Source: Bordetella parapertussis (GTDB taxonomy: Bacteria > Pseudomonadota > Gammaproteobacteria > Burkholderiales > SG8-39). Taken from it: a DNA stretch of 64,000 nt. Position 1 is the first letter of the stretch; each line of letters begins with the position of its first letter. The position numbers and the translations under genes were made by a program. Below, one piece after another: positions 16,935-27,215 of this stretch. The DNA is taken from contig CAMAXP010000005.1 of NCBI GenBank assembly GCA_945862265.1, forward strand, positions 60,115-124,114. The letters run 5' to 3'. The notes beneath the pieces were generated by a model. It did not search any database. It saw only the letters and a program-made list of their open reading frames with translations, and was not told the origin of the DNA.

Positions 16935-17840
16935 GTGCGTAGGCGCGTAAGCGGCGTCCTCCTCCTCGACAAACCAGTCGGGATCTCCTCCAATCACGCC
17001 CTGCAGGCGGCAAAGCGCCTGTACCGGGCCGAGAAGGCCGGTCACGCGGGTACGCTCGACCCCCTCGCAAGCGGATTGCTGCCCGTCCTGCTGGGCGACG
17101 CGACACGCTTTTCAGGATTCCTGCTCAATGCCGAAAAAGGCTATCGGGCCGACGTGCGGCTGGGGGCAAAGACTACGACCGGCGATGCCGAAGGCGAGGT
17201 CCTCGAGCGCCGGCCGGTCCATGCCGGGCAGGCTGAGGTCGAAGCCGTGCTGTCGCGCTTCCTTGGCCCGCAGACGCAGATCCCGCCGATGTATTCGGCG
17301 TTGAAGCGCAATGGCCAGCCCCTCTATGAGCTGGCCCGGCGCGGTGAGACCGTTGAGCGCGAACCACGGAACATAGAAATCTTCCGCCTCGAGCTCCAGT
17401 CCTGGGAGCCCGAAAAGCTGGTGCTAGACGTCTCCTGCAGCAAGGGAACGTATATCCGCACCCTGGCGGAGGATATTGGCGAGGCGCTGGGCTGCGGGGC
17501 TCACCTCGGCGGGTTGCGCCGGACGGCCACCGGCGCCTTCCGGATCGAAGAGGCCGTTTCCCTGGACACCCTTGAGGCGCTCCCAGAAGACCAGAGGGAC
17601 TCGCTCCTGCGGTCAGTGGATGCCGTCCTCACCCAGCTGCCCGAGGTGACGCTGGAAGAGGGATTGGCGGGCCGCTTCTGCCACGGCCAGGCCGTCACCC
17701 TTGCCTCAGTGCCGCAGGGCGTCAGTCGGGTCTACACCCCCTTCGGGCAGTTCCTCGGCCTGGGCGAAGACGGGGGGGAAGGGCGCCTGGTTCCCAAGCG
17801 GCTGCTGGCCGAGGCCGCCAAGGGTTCGCCAAGCGGCTGA
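16935..17840 (+). CDS. truB: tRNA pseudouridine-55 synthase
   Basis: TruB forms pseudouridine 55 in the T-loop of tRNAs. Motifs visible are LLLDKPVGISSNHALQAAKR near residue 9, the catalytic block GHAGTLDPLASGLLPVLLGD (Asp near 42), YSALKRNGQPLYELARRGET, and SCSKGTYIRTLAEDIGEALG. A PUA-like C-terminal segment (RLVPKRLLAEA) is present. The start is a GTG at 16935, 19 bases past rbfA; a start further upstream would run into rbfA. It is 301 residues, normal for the family. Confidence 0.95.
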   Translation: MRRRVSGVLLLDKPVGISSNHALQAAKRLYRAEKAGHAGTLDPLASGLLPVLLGDATRFSGFLLNAEKGYRADVRLGAKTTTGDAEGEVLERRPVHAGQAEVEAVLSRFLGPQTQIPPMYSALKRNGQPLYELARRGETVEREPRNIEIFRLELQSWEPEKLVLDVSCSKGTYIRTLAEDIGEALGCGAHLGGLRRTATGAFRIEEAVSLDTLEALPEDQRDSLLRSVDAVLTQLPEVTLEEGLAGRFCHGQAVTLASVPQGVSRVYTPFGQFLGLGEDGGEGRLVPKRLLAEAAKGSPSG

Positions 17841-17854
17841 AAATCATCGGAAAA

Positions 17855-17899
17855 CTTGCGAAAGTCCTGACAATTGAGATAAAATTGCGTTTTCGCAAG
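17855..17899. repeat. Inverted repeat flanking the rpsO promoter and reaching its Shine-Dalgarno sequence
   Basis: CTTGCGAAA (17855-17863) and its exact complement TTTCGCAAG (17891-17899) surround the -10 region; the 3' arm overlaps the AAGGAG ribosome-binding site. On read-through RNA from truB the two arms could pair and hide the rpsO start region, and on DNA they could form an operator. Confidence 0.5.
17856..17885 (+). promoter_or_regulatory. Putative rpsO promoter
   Basis: TTGCGA (17856-17861) and TAAAAT (17880-17885) are 18 bases apart, just past truB, and give a short leader to rpsO. The -35 half coincides with one arm of a 9-bp inverted repeat. Confidence 0.5.
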
Positions 17900-17907
17900 G
17901 AGATACC

Positions 17908-18177
17908 ATGGCTTTGCAGGTCGCGCAGAAAGCGCAAGTAGTCAAACAATTCCAGCGGACGCCCGCCGATACGGGTTCGTCCGAAGTCCAGGTTGCCCTG
18001 CTCACCGAGCGCATCAACGGCCTCACCGAGCACTTCAAGGCAAACACCAAGGACAACCATTCGCGTCGCGGGCTGCTGAATATGGTCAGCCAGCGCCGCA
18101 AGCTGCTCGATTACCTGAAGCGCACGGATGCGGACAAGTACCGCAACGTGATCGAGCGGCTGGGACTGCGCAAGTAA
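17908..18177 (+). CDS. rpsO: Ribosomal protein S15
   Basis: The 89-residue S15 binds the central domain of 16S rRNA and bridge B4. The sequence has the diagnostic [40 protein letters not shown] and [20 protein letters not shown] stretches. A strong AAGGAG lies upstream of the ATG at 17908. In E. coli S15 represses its own mRNA through a leader pseudoknot; here a 9-bp inverted repeat overlaps the ribosome-binding site, which may serve a similar end. A terminator separates it from pnp. Confidence 0.97.
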   Translation: MALQVAQKAQVVKQFQRTPADTGSSEVQVALLTERINGLTEHFKANTKDNHSRRGLLNMVSQRRKLLDYLKRTDADKYRNVIERLGLRK

Positions 18178-18197
18178 TTCCCGGATGTTCCCCACAG

Positions 18198-18226
18198 AAA
18201 CGCTCATCGCTACGGTGAGCGTTTTT
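18198..18226 (+). terminator. Rho-independent terminator after rpsO
   Basis: The stem AAACGCTCA / TGAGCGTTT with a 9-base loop runs into a T-tract, 21 bases after the rpsO stop. pnp begins 100 bases later. Confidence 0.8.
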
Positions 18227-18326
18227 GCTTTCGGCGTTCGCACGCCATTCCCCGTTGCACGCTGGTAGTACGGCGTCGACGGGCGGAACAGCGCGCGAGT
18301 AACTTCGTTCCATAAGGACACACCCT

Positions 18327-20441
18327 TTGAATCCCATCAAGAAGACATTCACGTTCGGCGCCCACCAAGTCACCCTGGAAACCGGCGAGATTGCCCGCCA
18401 GGCCCACGGCGCCGTCCTCTGCACGATCGACGACACCGTCGTCCTTGCGACCGTGGTCTGCGCGAAGAGCGCCAAGCCCGGGCAGGATTTTTTCCCGCTG
18501 ACCGTGGACTACGTCGAGAAGACGTACGCCGCAGGCAAGATCCCGGGCGGCTTCTTCAAGCGCGAAGGGCGTCCTTCGGAAAAGGAAATCCTGACCTGCC
18601 GGCTGATCGACCGTCCGATCCGTCCGCTGTTCCCCGATGCCTTCTACAACGAAGTCCAGGTCGTCGCGACTGTGATGTCGTGCAACCCGGAAATCGACCC
18701 TGACATCGTCTCGATGCTCGCCGTCTCGGCGGCGCTGACGCTGTCGGGCATCCCGTTCAACGGCCCCATCGGCGCCGCGCGCGTGGGTTACCTGAACGGC
18801 GAGTACGTCCTCAACCCGACCGCCTCGCAGCTCAAGGATTCGCAGCTGAACCTCGTGGTGGCAGGCACCGAGCAGGGCGTCCTGATGGTCGAGTCCGAGG
18901 CGCTGGAACTGCCGGAAGACGTGATGCTGGGCGCCGTGACCTTCGGTCACGAGCAGATGCAGGTCGCGATCCACGCGATCCACGAACTCGCGGAAGTGGC
19001 GGGCAAGCCCGCCTGGGGCTGGCAGCCACCGGCCAAGAACGAGGCGCTGATCGCGCGCATCGGCGATCTGGCCGAGAAGGATCTGCGCGAAGCGTTCGCA
19101 ATGAAGCAGAAGCAGGCGCGCAACACCCGCATCAACGAAATCCGCAAGGCCGCGATCGACACCGCCACCGAAGAGGCCAAGGCCGCCGGGACCGTGCTCG
19201 AGGGCAACGAGGTGAAGGACGTGTTCTTCAGCCTCGAGTCGAAGATCGTCCGCAGCCAGATCCTGGACGGCGAACCGCGCATCGACGGCCGCGACACGCG
19301 CACCGTGCGCCCGATCACCATCCGCACGGGCGTGCTGCCCCGCACCCACGGCTCGGCGCTGTTCACGCGCGGCGAGACGCAGGCGCTGGTGGTTGCAACG
19401 CTCGGCACCGGCCGCGATGAGCAGATCATCGACGCGCTGATGGGCGAGTACCGCGACCGCTTCATGCTCCACTACAACATGCCTCCGTACGCCACCGGCG
19501 AAACCGGCCGCATGGGTGCGTCCAAGCGCCGCGAGATCGGCCACGGACGCCTCGCCAAGCGCGCACTGGCAGCGACCCTGCCGAGCGCCGAGGAATTCGG
19601 TTATTCGATGCGCGTGGTGTCCGAAGTCACTGAATCGAACGGTTCTTCGTCGATGGCCTCGGTGTGCGGTGGCAGCCTTGCGTTGATGGATGCTGGCGTG
19701 CCCATGAAGGCGCACGTTGCCGGTATCGCGATGGGCCTCATCAAGGAAGGCAACCGCTTTGCAGTGCTGACCGACATCCTGGGTGACGAGGATCACCTCG
19801 GCGACATGGACTTCAAGGTTGCGGGCACGGAGAAGGGCATCACCGCGCTGCAGATGGACCTGAAGATCGAGTCGATCACCAAGGAAATCATGCTGGTTGC
19901 GCTGAACCAGGCCCGCGAAGGTCGCGTGCACATCCTGGAGCACATGCAGGCTGCGATGGGCACTTCGCGTACCGAAATCTCGACGTTCGCGCCGCGCATC
20001 ATCAAGCTGAAGATCAATCCCGAGAAGATCCGCGACGTGATCGGCAAGGGCGGGGTGGTCATTCGCGGCCTGCAGGAAGAGACCGGCACGACCATCGAGA
20101 TCCAGGACGACGGCACGATTTCCATCGCTTCTACGAGCGCCGATGGTGGTGAACTCGCCAAGAAGAAGATCCAGGAACTCACGGCCGACGTCGAAGTGGG
20201 AAAGGTCTACGACGGCACGGTGCTGCGCCTGCTGGACTTCGGTGCAATCGTGAGCATCCTTCCCGGACGCGACGGCCTGCTGCACATCTCGCAGATCAGC
20301 AACGAGCGCGTAAACGCTGTTGCCGACCACCTCAAGGAAGGCCAGGCAGTGAAGGTGAAGGTGCTCGAGGCCGACGACAAGGGGCGTCTGCGCCTGTCGA
20401 TGAAGGCGGTCAACGCACCGGCCGCACCCGCCGCCCAGTAA
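18327..20441 (+). CDS. pnp: Polyribonucleotide nucleotidyltransferase (PNPase)
   Basis: PNPase degrades RNA 3' to 5' phosphorolytically and is a degradosome partner. The 704 residues hold two RNase PH domains (first from [20 protein letters not shown]; second with [20 protein letters not shown] and [20 protein letters not shown]). These are followed by a KH domain ([20 protein letters not shown] near 570) and an S1 domain ([20 protein letters not shown]). The start is a TTG at 18327 with AAGGACA upstream; no nearer ATG fits. PNPase mRNA is autoregulated in E. coli, but no matching stem could be assigned with certainty. Confidence 0.97.
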   Translation: MNPIKKTFTFGAHQVTLETGEIARQAHGAVLCTIDDTVVLATVVCAKSAKPGQDFFPLTVDYVEKTYAAGKIPGGFFKREGRPSEKEILTCRLIDRPIRPLFPDAFYNEVQVVATVMSCNPEIDPDIVSMLAVSAALTLSGIPFNGPIGAARVGYLNGEYVLNPTASQLKDSQLNLVVAGTEQGVLMVESEALELPEDVMLGAVTFGHEQMQVAIHAIHELAEVAGKPAWGWQPPAKNEALIARIGDLAEKDLREAFAMKQKQARNTRINEIRKAAIDTATEEAKAAGTVLEGNEVKDVFFSLESKIVRSQILDGEPRIDGRDTRTVRPITIRTGVLPRTHGSALFTRGETQALVVATLGTGRDEQIIDALMGEYRDRFMLHYNMPPYATGETGRMGASKRREIGHGRLAKRALAATLPSAEEFGYSMRVVSEVTESNGSSSMASVCGGSLALMDAGVPMKAHVAGIAMGLIKEGNRFAVLTDILGDEDHLGDMDFKVAGTEKGITALQMDLKIESITKEIMLVALNQAREGRVHILEHMQAAMGTSRTEISTFAPRIIKLKINPEKIRDVIGKGGVVIRGLQEETGTTIEIQDDGTISIASTSADGGELAKKKIQELTADVEVGKVYDGTVLRLLDFGAIVSILPGRDGLLHISQISNERVNAVADHLKEGQAVKVKVLEADDKGRLRLSMKAVNAPAAPAAQ

Positions 20442-20461
20442 CACGGGGCAGGGCTGCAAAT

Positions 20462-20490
20462 AAAAAGGGGCGCCTCGGCGCCCCTTTTTT
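20462..20490. terminator. Bidirectional terminator between pnp and dksA
   Basis: A 13-bp perfect stem AAAAAGGGGCGCC / GGCGCCCCTTTTT with a 2-base apparent loop has an A-tract on one side and a T-tract on the other, so it can stop both convergent transcripts. Confidence 0.92.
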
Positions 20491-20505
20491 ATGCCCTGAA
20501 CCGGG

Positions 20506-20931
20506 CTATTTCGCGACCTGCTTTTCCCTCAGCTCGTCGAGGGTCTTGCAGTCGATGCACAAAGTGGCGGTGGGACGGGCCTCCAGGCGCTTCAGGCCGA
20601 TTTCGACACCGCAGCTGTCGCAGTACCCATACTCGTCGGCCTCGATGCGCCCGATGGTCTCGTCGATCTTCTTGATGAGCTTGCGTTCCCGGTCCCGGTT
20701 GCGCAGTTCCAAGGCGATGTCCGACTCCTGGCTCGCACGATCGTTGGGGTCGGCGAAGACCGTCGCTTCGTCCTGCATGGTGTGCACCGTACGGTCAATC
20801 TCTTCGGACAGTTCGGACTTGATCTGCTCGAGGATCTTGCGGAAGTGCTGGCGCTGCTTCGCGCTCATGTACTCCTCCCCTTTTTTGGGGACGTACGGCG
20901 TGAAGCTCTTCCGGGCCAAGTCCAGTGCCAT
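20506..20931 (-). CDS. dksA: RNA polymerase-binding transcription factor DksA
   Basis: DksA enters the RNAP secondary channel and amplifies ppGpp effects. The 141-residue product has the coiled-coil with tip acids D61 and D64 (FADPNDRA, matching the E. coli tip). ELRNRDRERKLIKKIDE follows, then a four-Cys zinc finger at C104, C107, C125 and C128 (YCDSCG, LCIDCKT). I start at the ATG at 20931 (MALDLARKSFTPYVPKKGEE) with AGGA upstream; a longer frame adds 20 residues without family support. Several promoters in this window carry GC-rich discriminators of the type DksA/ppGpp represses. Confidence 0.95.
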   Translation of the reverse strand: MALDLARKSFTPYVPKKGEEYMSAKQRQHFRKILEQIKSELSEEIDRTVHTMQDEATVFADPNDRASQESDIALELRNRDRERKLIKKIDETIGRIEADEYGYCDSCGVEIGLKRLEARPTATLCIDCKTLDELREKQVAK

Positions 20932-21017
20932 TTGAGTCCTGTGCAGGAAAAAGGAAAGCGGCTTTGTAGCAGAAAAGCACACCCCCCGCAAGCAAGTCCG
21001 GCACCCGGAATTACGCG

Positions 21018-21046
21018 TTGCTGCGCCAGTGGGAACAGCGTATTAT
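21018..21046 (+). promoter_or_regulatory. Promoter of the tRNA cluster
   Basis: TTGCTG (21018-21023) and TATTAT (21041-21046) are 17 bases apart, followed by a GC-rich discriminator (CACGCCC) and the first tRNA 13 bases after the -10. This layout is typical of stringently controlled stable-RNA promoters. Confidence 0.65.
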
Positions 21047-21058
21047 TCACGCCCTTTT

Positions 21059-21135
<77 letters not shown>

Positions 21136-21147
21136 GGGATTGCCCGG

Positions 21148-21224
21148 CTGCCCGTAGCTCAACTGGATAGAGCACCAGCCTTCTAAGCTGGGGGTTGTGG
21201 GTTCGATTCCCGCCGGGCAGGCCA
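21148..21224 (+). tRNA. tRNA-Arg (anticodon TCT)
   Basis: Cloverleaf of 77 bases: acceptor CTGCCCG / CGGGCAG, anticodon stem CCAGC / GCTGG around CTTCTAA (anticodon TCT at 21182-21184), T-arm GTGGGTTCGATTCCCGC and encoded CCA. It reads AGA codons, which are rare in this GC-rich genome. Confidence 0.95.
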
Positions 21225-21252
21225 GAGAATTTTGCGATAATGCGAGGTCAGT

Positions 21253-21328
21253 GGTGGCGGTAGATCAATGGTAGATCCCTGGATTGTGATTCCAGTGGTT
21301 GCGGGTTCGAGTCCCGTCCGCCACCCCA
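21253..21328 (+). tRNA. tRNA-His (anticodon GTG)
   Basis: Cloverleaf with the extra 5' G (21253) facing the discriminator C that identifies tRNA-His. Acceptor GTGGCGG / CCGCCAC, anticodon loop TTGTGAT in stem CTGGA / TCCAG, encoded CCA. The D-arm is the short TAGATCAATGGTAGATC form. Confidence 0.95.
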
Positions 21329-21344
21329 TTCCCTGCACGGCCCC

Positions 21345-22232
21345 TTACCCGGGCAGTTGTTCCCGCCCGACCAGGAATACATACCCGTTGCCTGCGCTGG
21401 TATCGAGCCAGGTGAACGGCACGCGGGGGTAGGCGCGCTCGAGAACCTTCCGGTTATGCCCGATTTCGCATACCAGGGTGCCATGCGGTGTCAGTTGGCG
21501 CTTTGCCGCGACGAGGATCTTGTGGACGAGTTCCAGGCCGTCCTTCCCGCCGGCCAGCGCCATGCGGGGTTCTGCGAGGTATTCGTCCGGCAGCCTTGCC
21601 ATGGTCTTTGCGTCGATGTACGGCGGGTTGCTCACGATCAGGTCGTATCGTCGCTCGGAAATCGAATCAAAGAGATTCGAGTGGACGAGCTGGATGCGTT
21701 GCTCGAGTCCATAGGCCTTCACGTTGCGCCTGGCCACCGCCAGCGCGCCGGAAGACAGGTCTACACCTTGGACCTTCGCCTTTGGGAATGCGTGCGCCAG
21801 GAGCACGGCCAGGCAGCCTGAGCCCGTACACATATCCAACGCGTTGCGTACCGGGCCGCCCAGGAAAGGGGCGATGCTGTCAGGCAGGAGCTCCGCAATG
21901 AACGATCGCGGCACGATAACTCGCCGGTCGACGTAGAAGCTGAACTCCCCGAGCCAGGCTTCATGAGTCAGGTAGGCGACGGGTATCCGCTCGTGGATCC
22001 TGCGATCCGCGAGTTTCTCGATCCTGCGCAATTCGACCGCGGTCAACGTTCGTTCCGCGTGTTCCTCGAACTGGTCAAGCGGAATCCTGCAGGAGTGAAG
22101 GATCAGCCACGCGGCTTCATCGAGTGCGTTGAAAGTGCCATGCCCGTAGGCAAGGCGCGCGGCGCCGAATTTGCGGGCGATACGACGGGTGACCGCAGCG
22201 ATGGACGGCAGGGCGGTTTGTGCGGTCGCCAT
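21345..22232 (-). CDS. prmB: 50S ribosomal protein L3 glutamine methyltransferase
   Basis: PrmB N5-methylates a glutamine of ribosomal protein L3 using SAM. The 295-residue product has the SAM motif DMCTGSGCLA at 133-142 and the catalytic NPPY at 202-205 (IVSNPPYIDAKTM), with LPDEYLAEPRMALAGGKDGL after it. These match PrmB rather than PrmC, which acts on release factors. The ATG at 22232 has GAGGAAGG upstream and lies 7 bases past dapE; the longer reading frame would overlap dapE. It is the last gene of the queF-dap operon. Confidence 0.92.
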   Translation of the reverse strand: MATAQTALPSIAAVTRRIARKFGAARLAYGHGTFNALDEAAWLILHSCRIPLDQFEEHAERTLTAVELRRIEKLADRRIHERIPVAYLTHEAWLGEFSFYVDRRVIVPRSFIAELLPDSIAPFLGGPVRNALDMCTGSGCLAVLLAHAFPKAKVQGVDLSSGALAVARRNVKAYGLEQRIQLVHSNLFDSISERRYDLIVSNPPYIDAKTMARLPDEYLAEPRMALAGGKDGLELVHKILVAAKRQLTPHGTLVCEIGHNRKVLERAYPRVPFTWLDTSAGNGYVFLVGREQLPG

Positions 22233-22239
22233 GCCTTCC

Positions 22240-24566
<2,327 letters not shown>

Positions 24567-24601
24567 GCTTGCTCCTCCCGGAACGTCCAGATGACTACAA
24601 C

Positions 24602-25423
24602 TCAGTCGCCGCGCAAGAGCTCGTTGAGGCTGGTCTTGGCCCGCGTCTTCGCGTCCACGCGCTTGACGATGACTGCGCAATACAAGCCGTACTTTCCGTC
24701 GGCCGACGGAAGGGTGCCAGGCACCACCACGGAACCCGCGGGCACGCGGCCATAGAGCGTCTCGCCCGTGGTACGGTCGTAGATCCGGGTGCTTTGGCCC
24801 AGGAACACGCCCATCGAGATGACGCTGTTCTCCTCGACGATCACGCCTTCGACCACTTCCGAGCGTGCGCCCACGAAGCAGTTGTCCTCGATGATGACGG
24901 GGTTGGCCTGGATCGGCTCCAGGACGCCGCCGATGCCCACGCCGCCGGAAAGGTGCACGCCCTTTCCGATCTGCGCGCAAGAACCTACCGTCGCCCAGGT
25001 ATCCACCATGGTGCCTTCATCGACGTAGGCGCCGATGTTCACGTATGACGGCATGAGCACTACGTTCTTTGCGATGAAAGCGCCGCGACGGGCAATCGCA
25101 GGCGGGACCACTCGGAAGCCGCCAGCCGCGAACTGCGCCGCATCGTAGTTCGCGAACTTGCTCGGAACCTTGTCGTAATACTGCGTCGCGCCGCCGGGCA
25201 TGACGCTGTTGTCGGACAGGCGGAACGAGATCAGGACAGCCTTTTTGATCCATTGGTGCATCGTCCATGCGCCGGCGACTTTCTCGCAGACGCGAAGGGT
25301 GCCGGCATCGAGGCCGGCGATTACGTGCTCCACCGCCTCGCGAACTGCGGCAGGAGCGGAAGAGGGGCTTAGGCTGGCGCGATCTTCCCAGGCCTGGTCA
25401 ATGGTTTTCTGGATGGCTTGCAT
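24602..25423 (-). CDS. dapD: Tetrahydrodipicolinate N-succinyltransferase
   Basis: DapD transfers succinyl from succinyl-CoA to tetrahydrodipicolinate, committing to the succinylase branch of lysine/diaminopimelate synthesis. The 273-residue trimer-forming protein has a helical N-terminal domain and a hexapeptide-repeat beta helix (for example [40 protein letters not shown] and [20 protein letters not shown]). dapC ends 3 bases before its ATG and dapE follows two genes later, so the complete C-D-E set is in one operon. Confidence 0.97.
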   Translation of the reverse strand: MQAIQKTIDQAWEDRASLSPSSAPAAVREAVEHVIAGLDAGTLRVCEKVAGAWTMHQWIKKAVLISFRLSDNSVMPGGATQYYDKVPSKFANYDAAQFAAGGFRVVPPAIARRGAFIAKNVVLMPSYVNIGAYVDEGTMVDTWATVGSCAQIGKGVHLSGGVGIGGVLEPIQANPVIIEDNCFVGARSEVVEGVIVEENSVISMGVFLGQSTRIYDRTTGETLYGRVPAGSVVVPGTLPSADGKYGLYCAVIVKRVDAKTRAKTSLNELLRGD

Positions 25424-25426
25424 GGT

Positions 25427-26620
25427 CTATAGAGTTTTGGAAAAACTTGTGATGCGCCGGATCGCCTCGACACATTCCTGTCGGGGCTGGACCAGCGCGA
25501 TGCGTACGTAATTCCTGCCGGGATTCATGCCGTTGCACTCCCGCGCAAGCAAGCTCCCCGGCAGGACGAGGACATTATAGTCGCGCAGCAAATCCCTCGC
25601 GAACAGGGCGTCGTCCGTCGGCGTGCGCATCCAGAGGTAGAACCCGCCGTCCGGCATGGCGGCCTCGAGTGGCGCGGTGACAAGTGGCAGGACATCGCGG
25701 TACTTGTCGGCATACAGGCGCCTGTTCTCGACAACATGCGCTTCGTCCCGCCAGGCGGCGATGGAGGCGCGCTGGACGGTGACGCTCATGGCACTGCCGT
25801 GATAGGTGCGGTACAGCAGGTAGCTCTTCAAGAGGGAGGCGTCTCCCGCCACGAAGCCGGACCGCATGCCGGGAGCGTTGGAGCGCTTGGAGAGGCTAGA
25901 GAAAACGACGAGGCGGGGAAAGCCGGTACGCCCGAGCAGCGAAGCCGCCTGCAGCGCACCCATCGGTGGGCGTGCCTCGTCATAGTAGAGCTCGGAATAG
26001 CATTCGTCTGACGCGATGACAAACCCGTACCGGTCGGAAAGCTCGAACAGCCCGCGCCAGTCCTCCAGGTTCATGACGGCGCCGCTCGGGTTGGAAGGCG
26101 AGCAGGCATAGACGAGCTGCACTTTCTTCCATGTTTCGGGTGGAAGGTCCTGGTAGTTGACCCTGAACCCGGTATCGACCGTTGCGTTCAGGAAGACGGG
26201 TTTCGCACCCGCAAGGACTGCCGCGCCCTCGTAGATCTGGTAGAACGGGTTCGGGCAGGCGACGAGTGCCTCCCCGCGCGACGGGTCGATGATGGTTTGC
26301 GCAAACGAAAACAGCGCTTCGCGGGAGCCGTTGACCGGGAGCACTTGCGTTACCGGGTCGACCGCATCGAGGCCATACCTGCGCACCAGCCAGGCTGCGA
26401 TGGCCTCGCGCAATTCAGGCAGGCCTGCGGTCGCAGGGTAGGCTGCAAGCCCGTCGAGGTTGCCTACCAGTGCGGCCTTGAGCAGTTCCGGGGTCGCATG
26501 CTTGGGTTCGCCGATGGAAAGGTTGATCGGGCTGAGGCCCGGATTGGCCGCTACGCCTGCAAGCAGAGCGCGCAGCTTCTCAAAGGGGTACGGCTGGAGG
26601 TTCGCCAGGCGGGGGTTCAA
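25427..26620 (-). CDS. dapC: Succinyldiaminopimelate aminotransferase
   Basis: DapC is a fold-type I PLP aminotransferase making N-succinyl-LL-diaminopimelate. Family motifs are INLSIGEPKHATPELLKAAL near residue 32, NGSREALFSFAQ, the cofactor-binding SPSNPSGAVMNLEDW, and SSLSKRSNAPGMRSG with the Schiff-base lysine. I start at the TTG at 26620 (LNPRLANLQPYPFEKLRALL), which gives a normal 397 residues; the longer frame back to 26776 overlaps queF on the same strand and lacks conserved residues. Its context beside dapD and dapE supports DapC over a generic aminotransferase. Confidence 0.92.
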   Translation of the reverse strand: MNPRLANLQPYPFEKLRALLAGVAANPGLSPINLSIGEPKHATPELLKAALVGNLDGLAAYPATAGLPELREAIAAWLVRRYGLDAVDPVTQVLPVNGSREALFSFAQTIIDPSRGEALVACPNPFYQIYEGAAVLAGAKPVFLNATVDTGFRVNYQDLPPETWKKVQLVYACSPSNPSGAVMNLEDWRGLFELSDRYGFVIASDECYSELYYDEARPPMGALQAASLLGRTGFPRLVVFSSLSKRSNAPGMRSGFVAGDASLLKSYLLYRTYHGSAMSVTVQRASIAAWRDEAHVVENRRLYADKYRDVLPLVTAPLEAAMPDGGFYLWMRTPTDDALFARDLLRDYNVLVLPGSLLARECNGMNPGRNYVRIALVQPRQECVEAIRRITSFSKTL

Positions 26621-26642
26621 TGGGAATGGCCTCGTTGGCTCG

Positions 26643-27065
26643 TCAGGCGCCGCCGCGCGGCTCGGCGACCGAAAAGGCCTCGAGTGGCACAGGTGGGGCA
26701 GGGCGCCAGCCGCGTTTCCGATGGTCAACGACCACGGTCGTGAAGATGCCTCCGCGGACATAGAACCGGGCAACAAGCCGCATGTACCGGGGGTTGGTTG
26801 CCGCCACCAGGTCGCCCAGGATCCGGTTGGTCACCGCCTCGTGGTAGGCGCCCTCATTGCGATAGGACCAGACGTAGAGCTTCAGGGATTTAAGTTCGAC
26901 GCACTTCTTGTCGGGAATGTAGTCGAGGACCAGCGTCGCGAAATCCGGCTGTCCCGTCATCGGGCACAGGCACGTGAACTCCGGGACCTCCATATGGATC
27001 CTGTAGTCCCGTTCCGGGTTGGGATTGGGAAAAGTCTGCAACCGGGTGCTGGGTCTGGAGGGCAT
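26643..27065 (-). CDS. queF: NADPH-dependent preQ0 reductase (unimodular)
   Basis: QueF reduces 7-cyano-7-deazaguanine to preQ1 for queuosine synthesis in tRNA. The 140-residue product is the short, single-module type. The nucleophile is C34 within [13 protein letters not shown], with the conserved H-E pair in [16 protein letters not shown] near residues 75-76. E. coli-type enzymes are about twice as long. It is the first gene of the dap operon on the minus strand; its promoter must lie in the 150-base gap shared with smc. Confidence 0.94.
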   Translation of the reverse strand: MPSRPSTRLQTFPNPNPERDYRIHMEVPEFTCLCPMTGQPDFATLVLDYIPDKKCVELKSLKLYVWSYRNEGAYHEAVTNRILGDLVAATNPRYMRLVARFYVRGGIFTTVVVDHRKRGWRPAPPVPLEAFSVAEPRGGA

Positions 27066-27117
27066 CGATGAAGCGCACTGGAGGGTAGGGCGCCGGGAAG
27101 TGCAACGTCGAAAATGG

Positions 27118-27123
27118 TATCAT
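27118..27123 (+). promoter_or_regulatory. Possible -10 box in the queF-smc divergent gap
   Basis: TATCAT followed by AGAGCGC lies about 93 bases before smc. No strong -35 was found 17 bases upstream. The 27066-27215 gap must hold promoters for both queF and smc, but only this element stands out. Confidence 0.3.
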
Positions 27124-27215
27124 AGAGCGCTGAATTACCGTGGCAGAATCATTGTTGTTTCGAGCGGTATCCGCTCCTGCCGAGACGCCAACCCTCGAGA
27201 ATAAAACAAGCCTCC

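Noticed and set aside
15101..16993. 630-codon minus-strand frame opposite infB
   Set aside because: Antisense shadow; composition is typical of reverse-complement GC3-rich coding DNA.
18210..20459. 749-codon minus-strand frame opposite pnp
   Set aside because: It is longer than pnp itself, but the pnp product has full PNPase domains; the antisense product has none.
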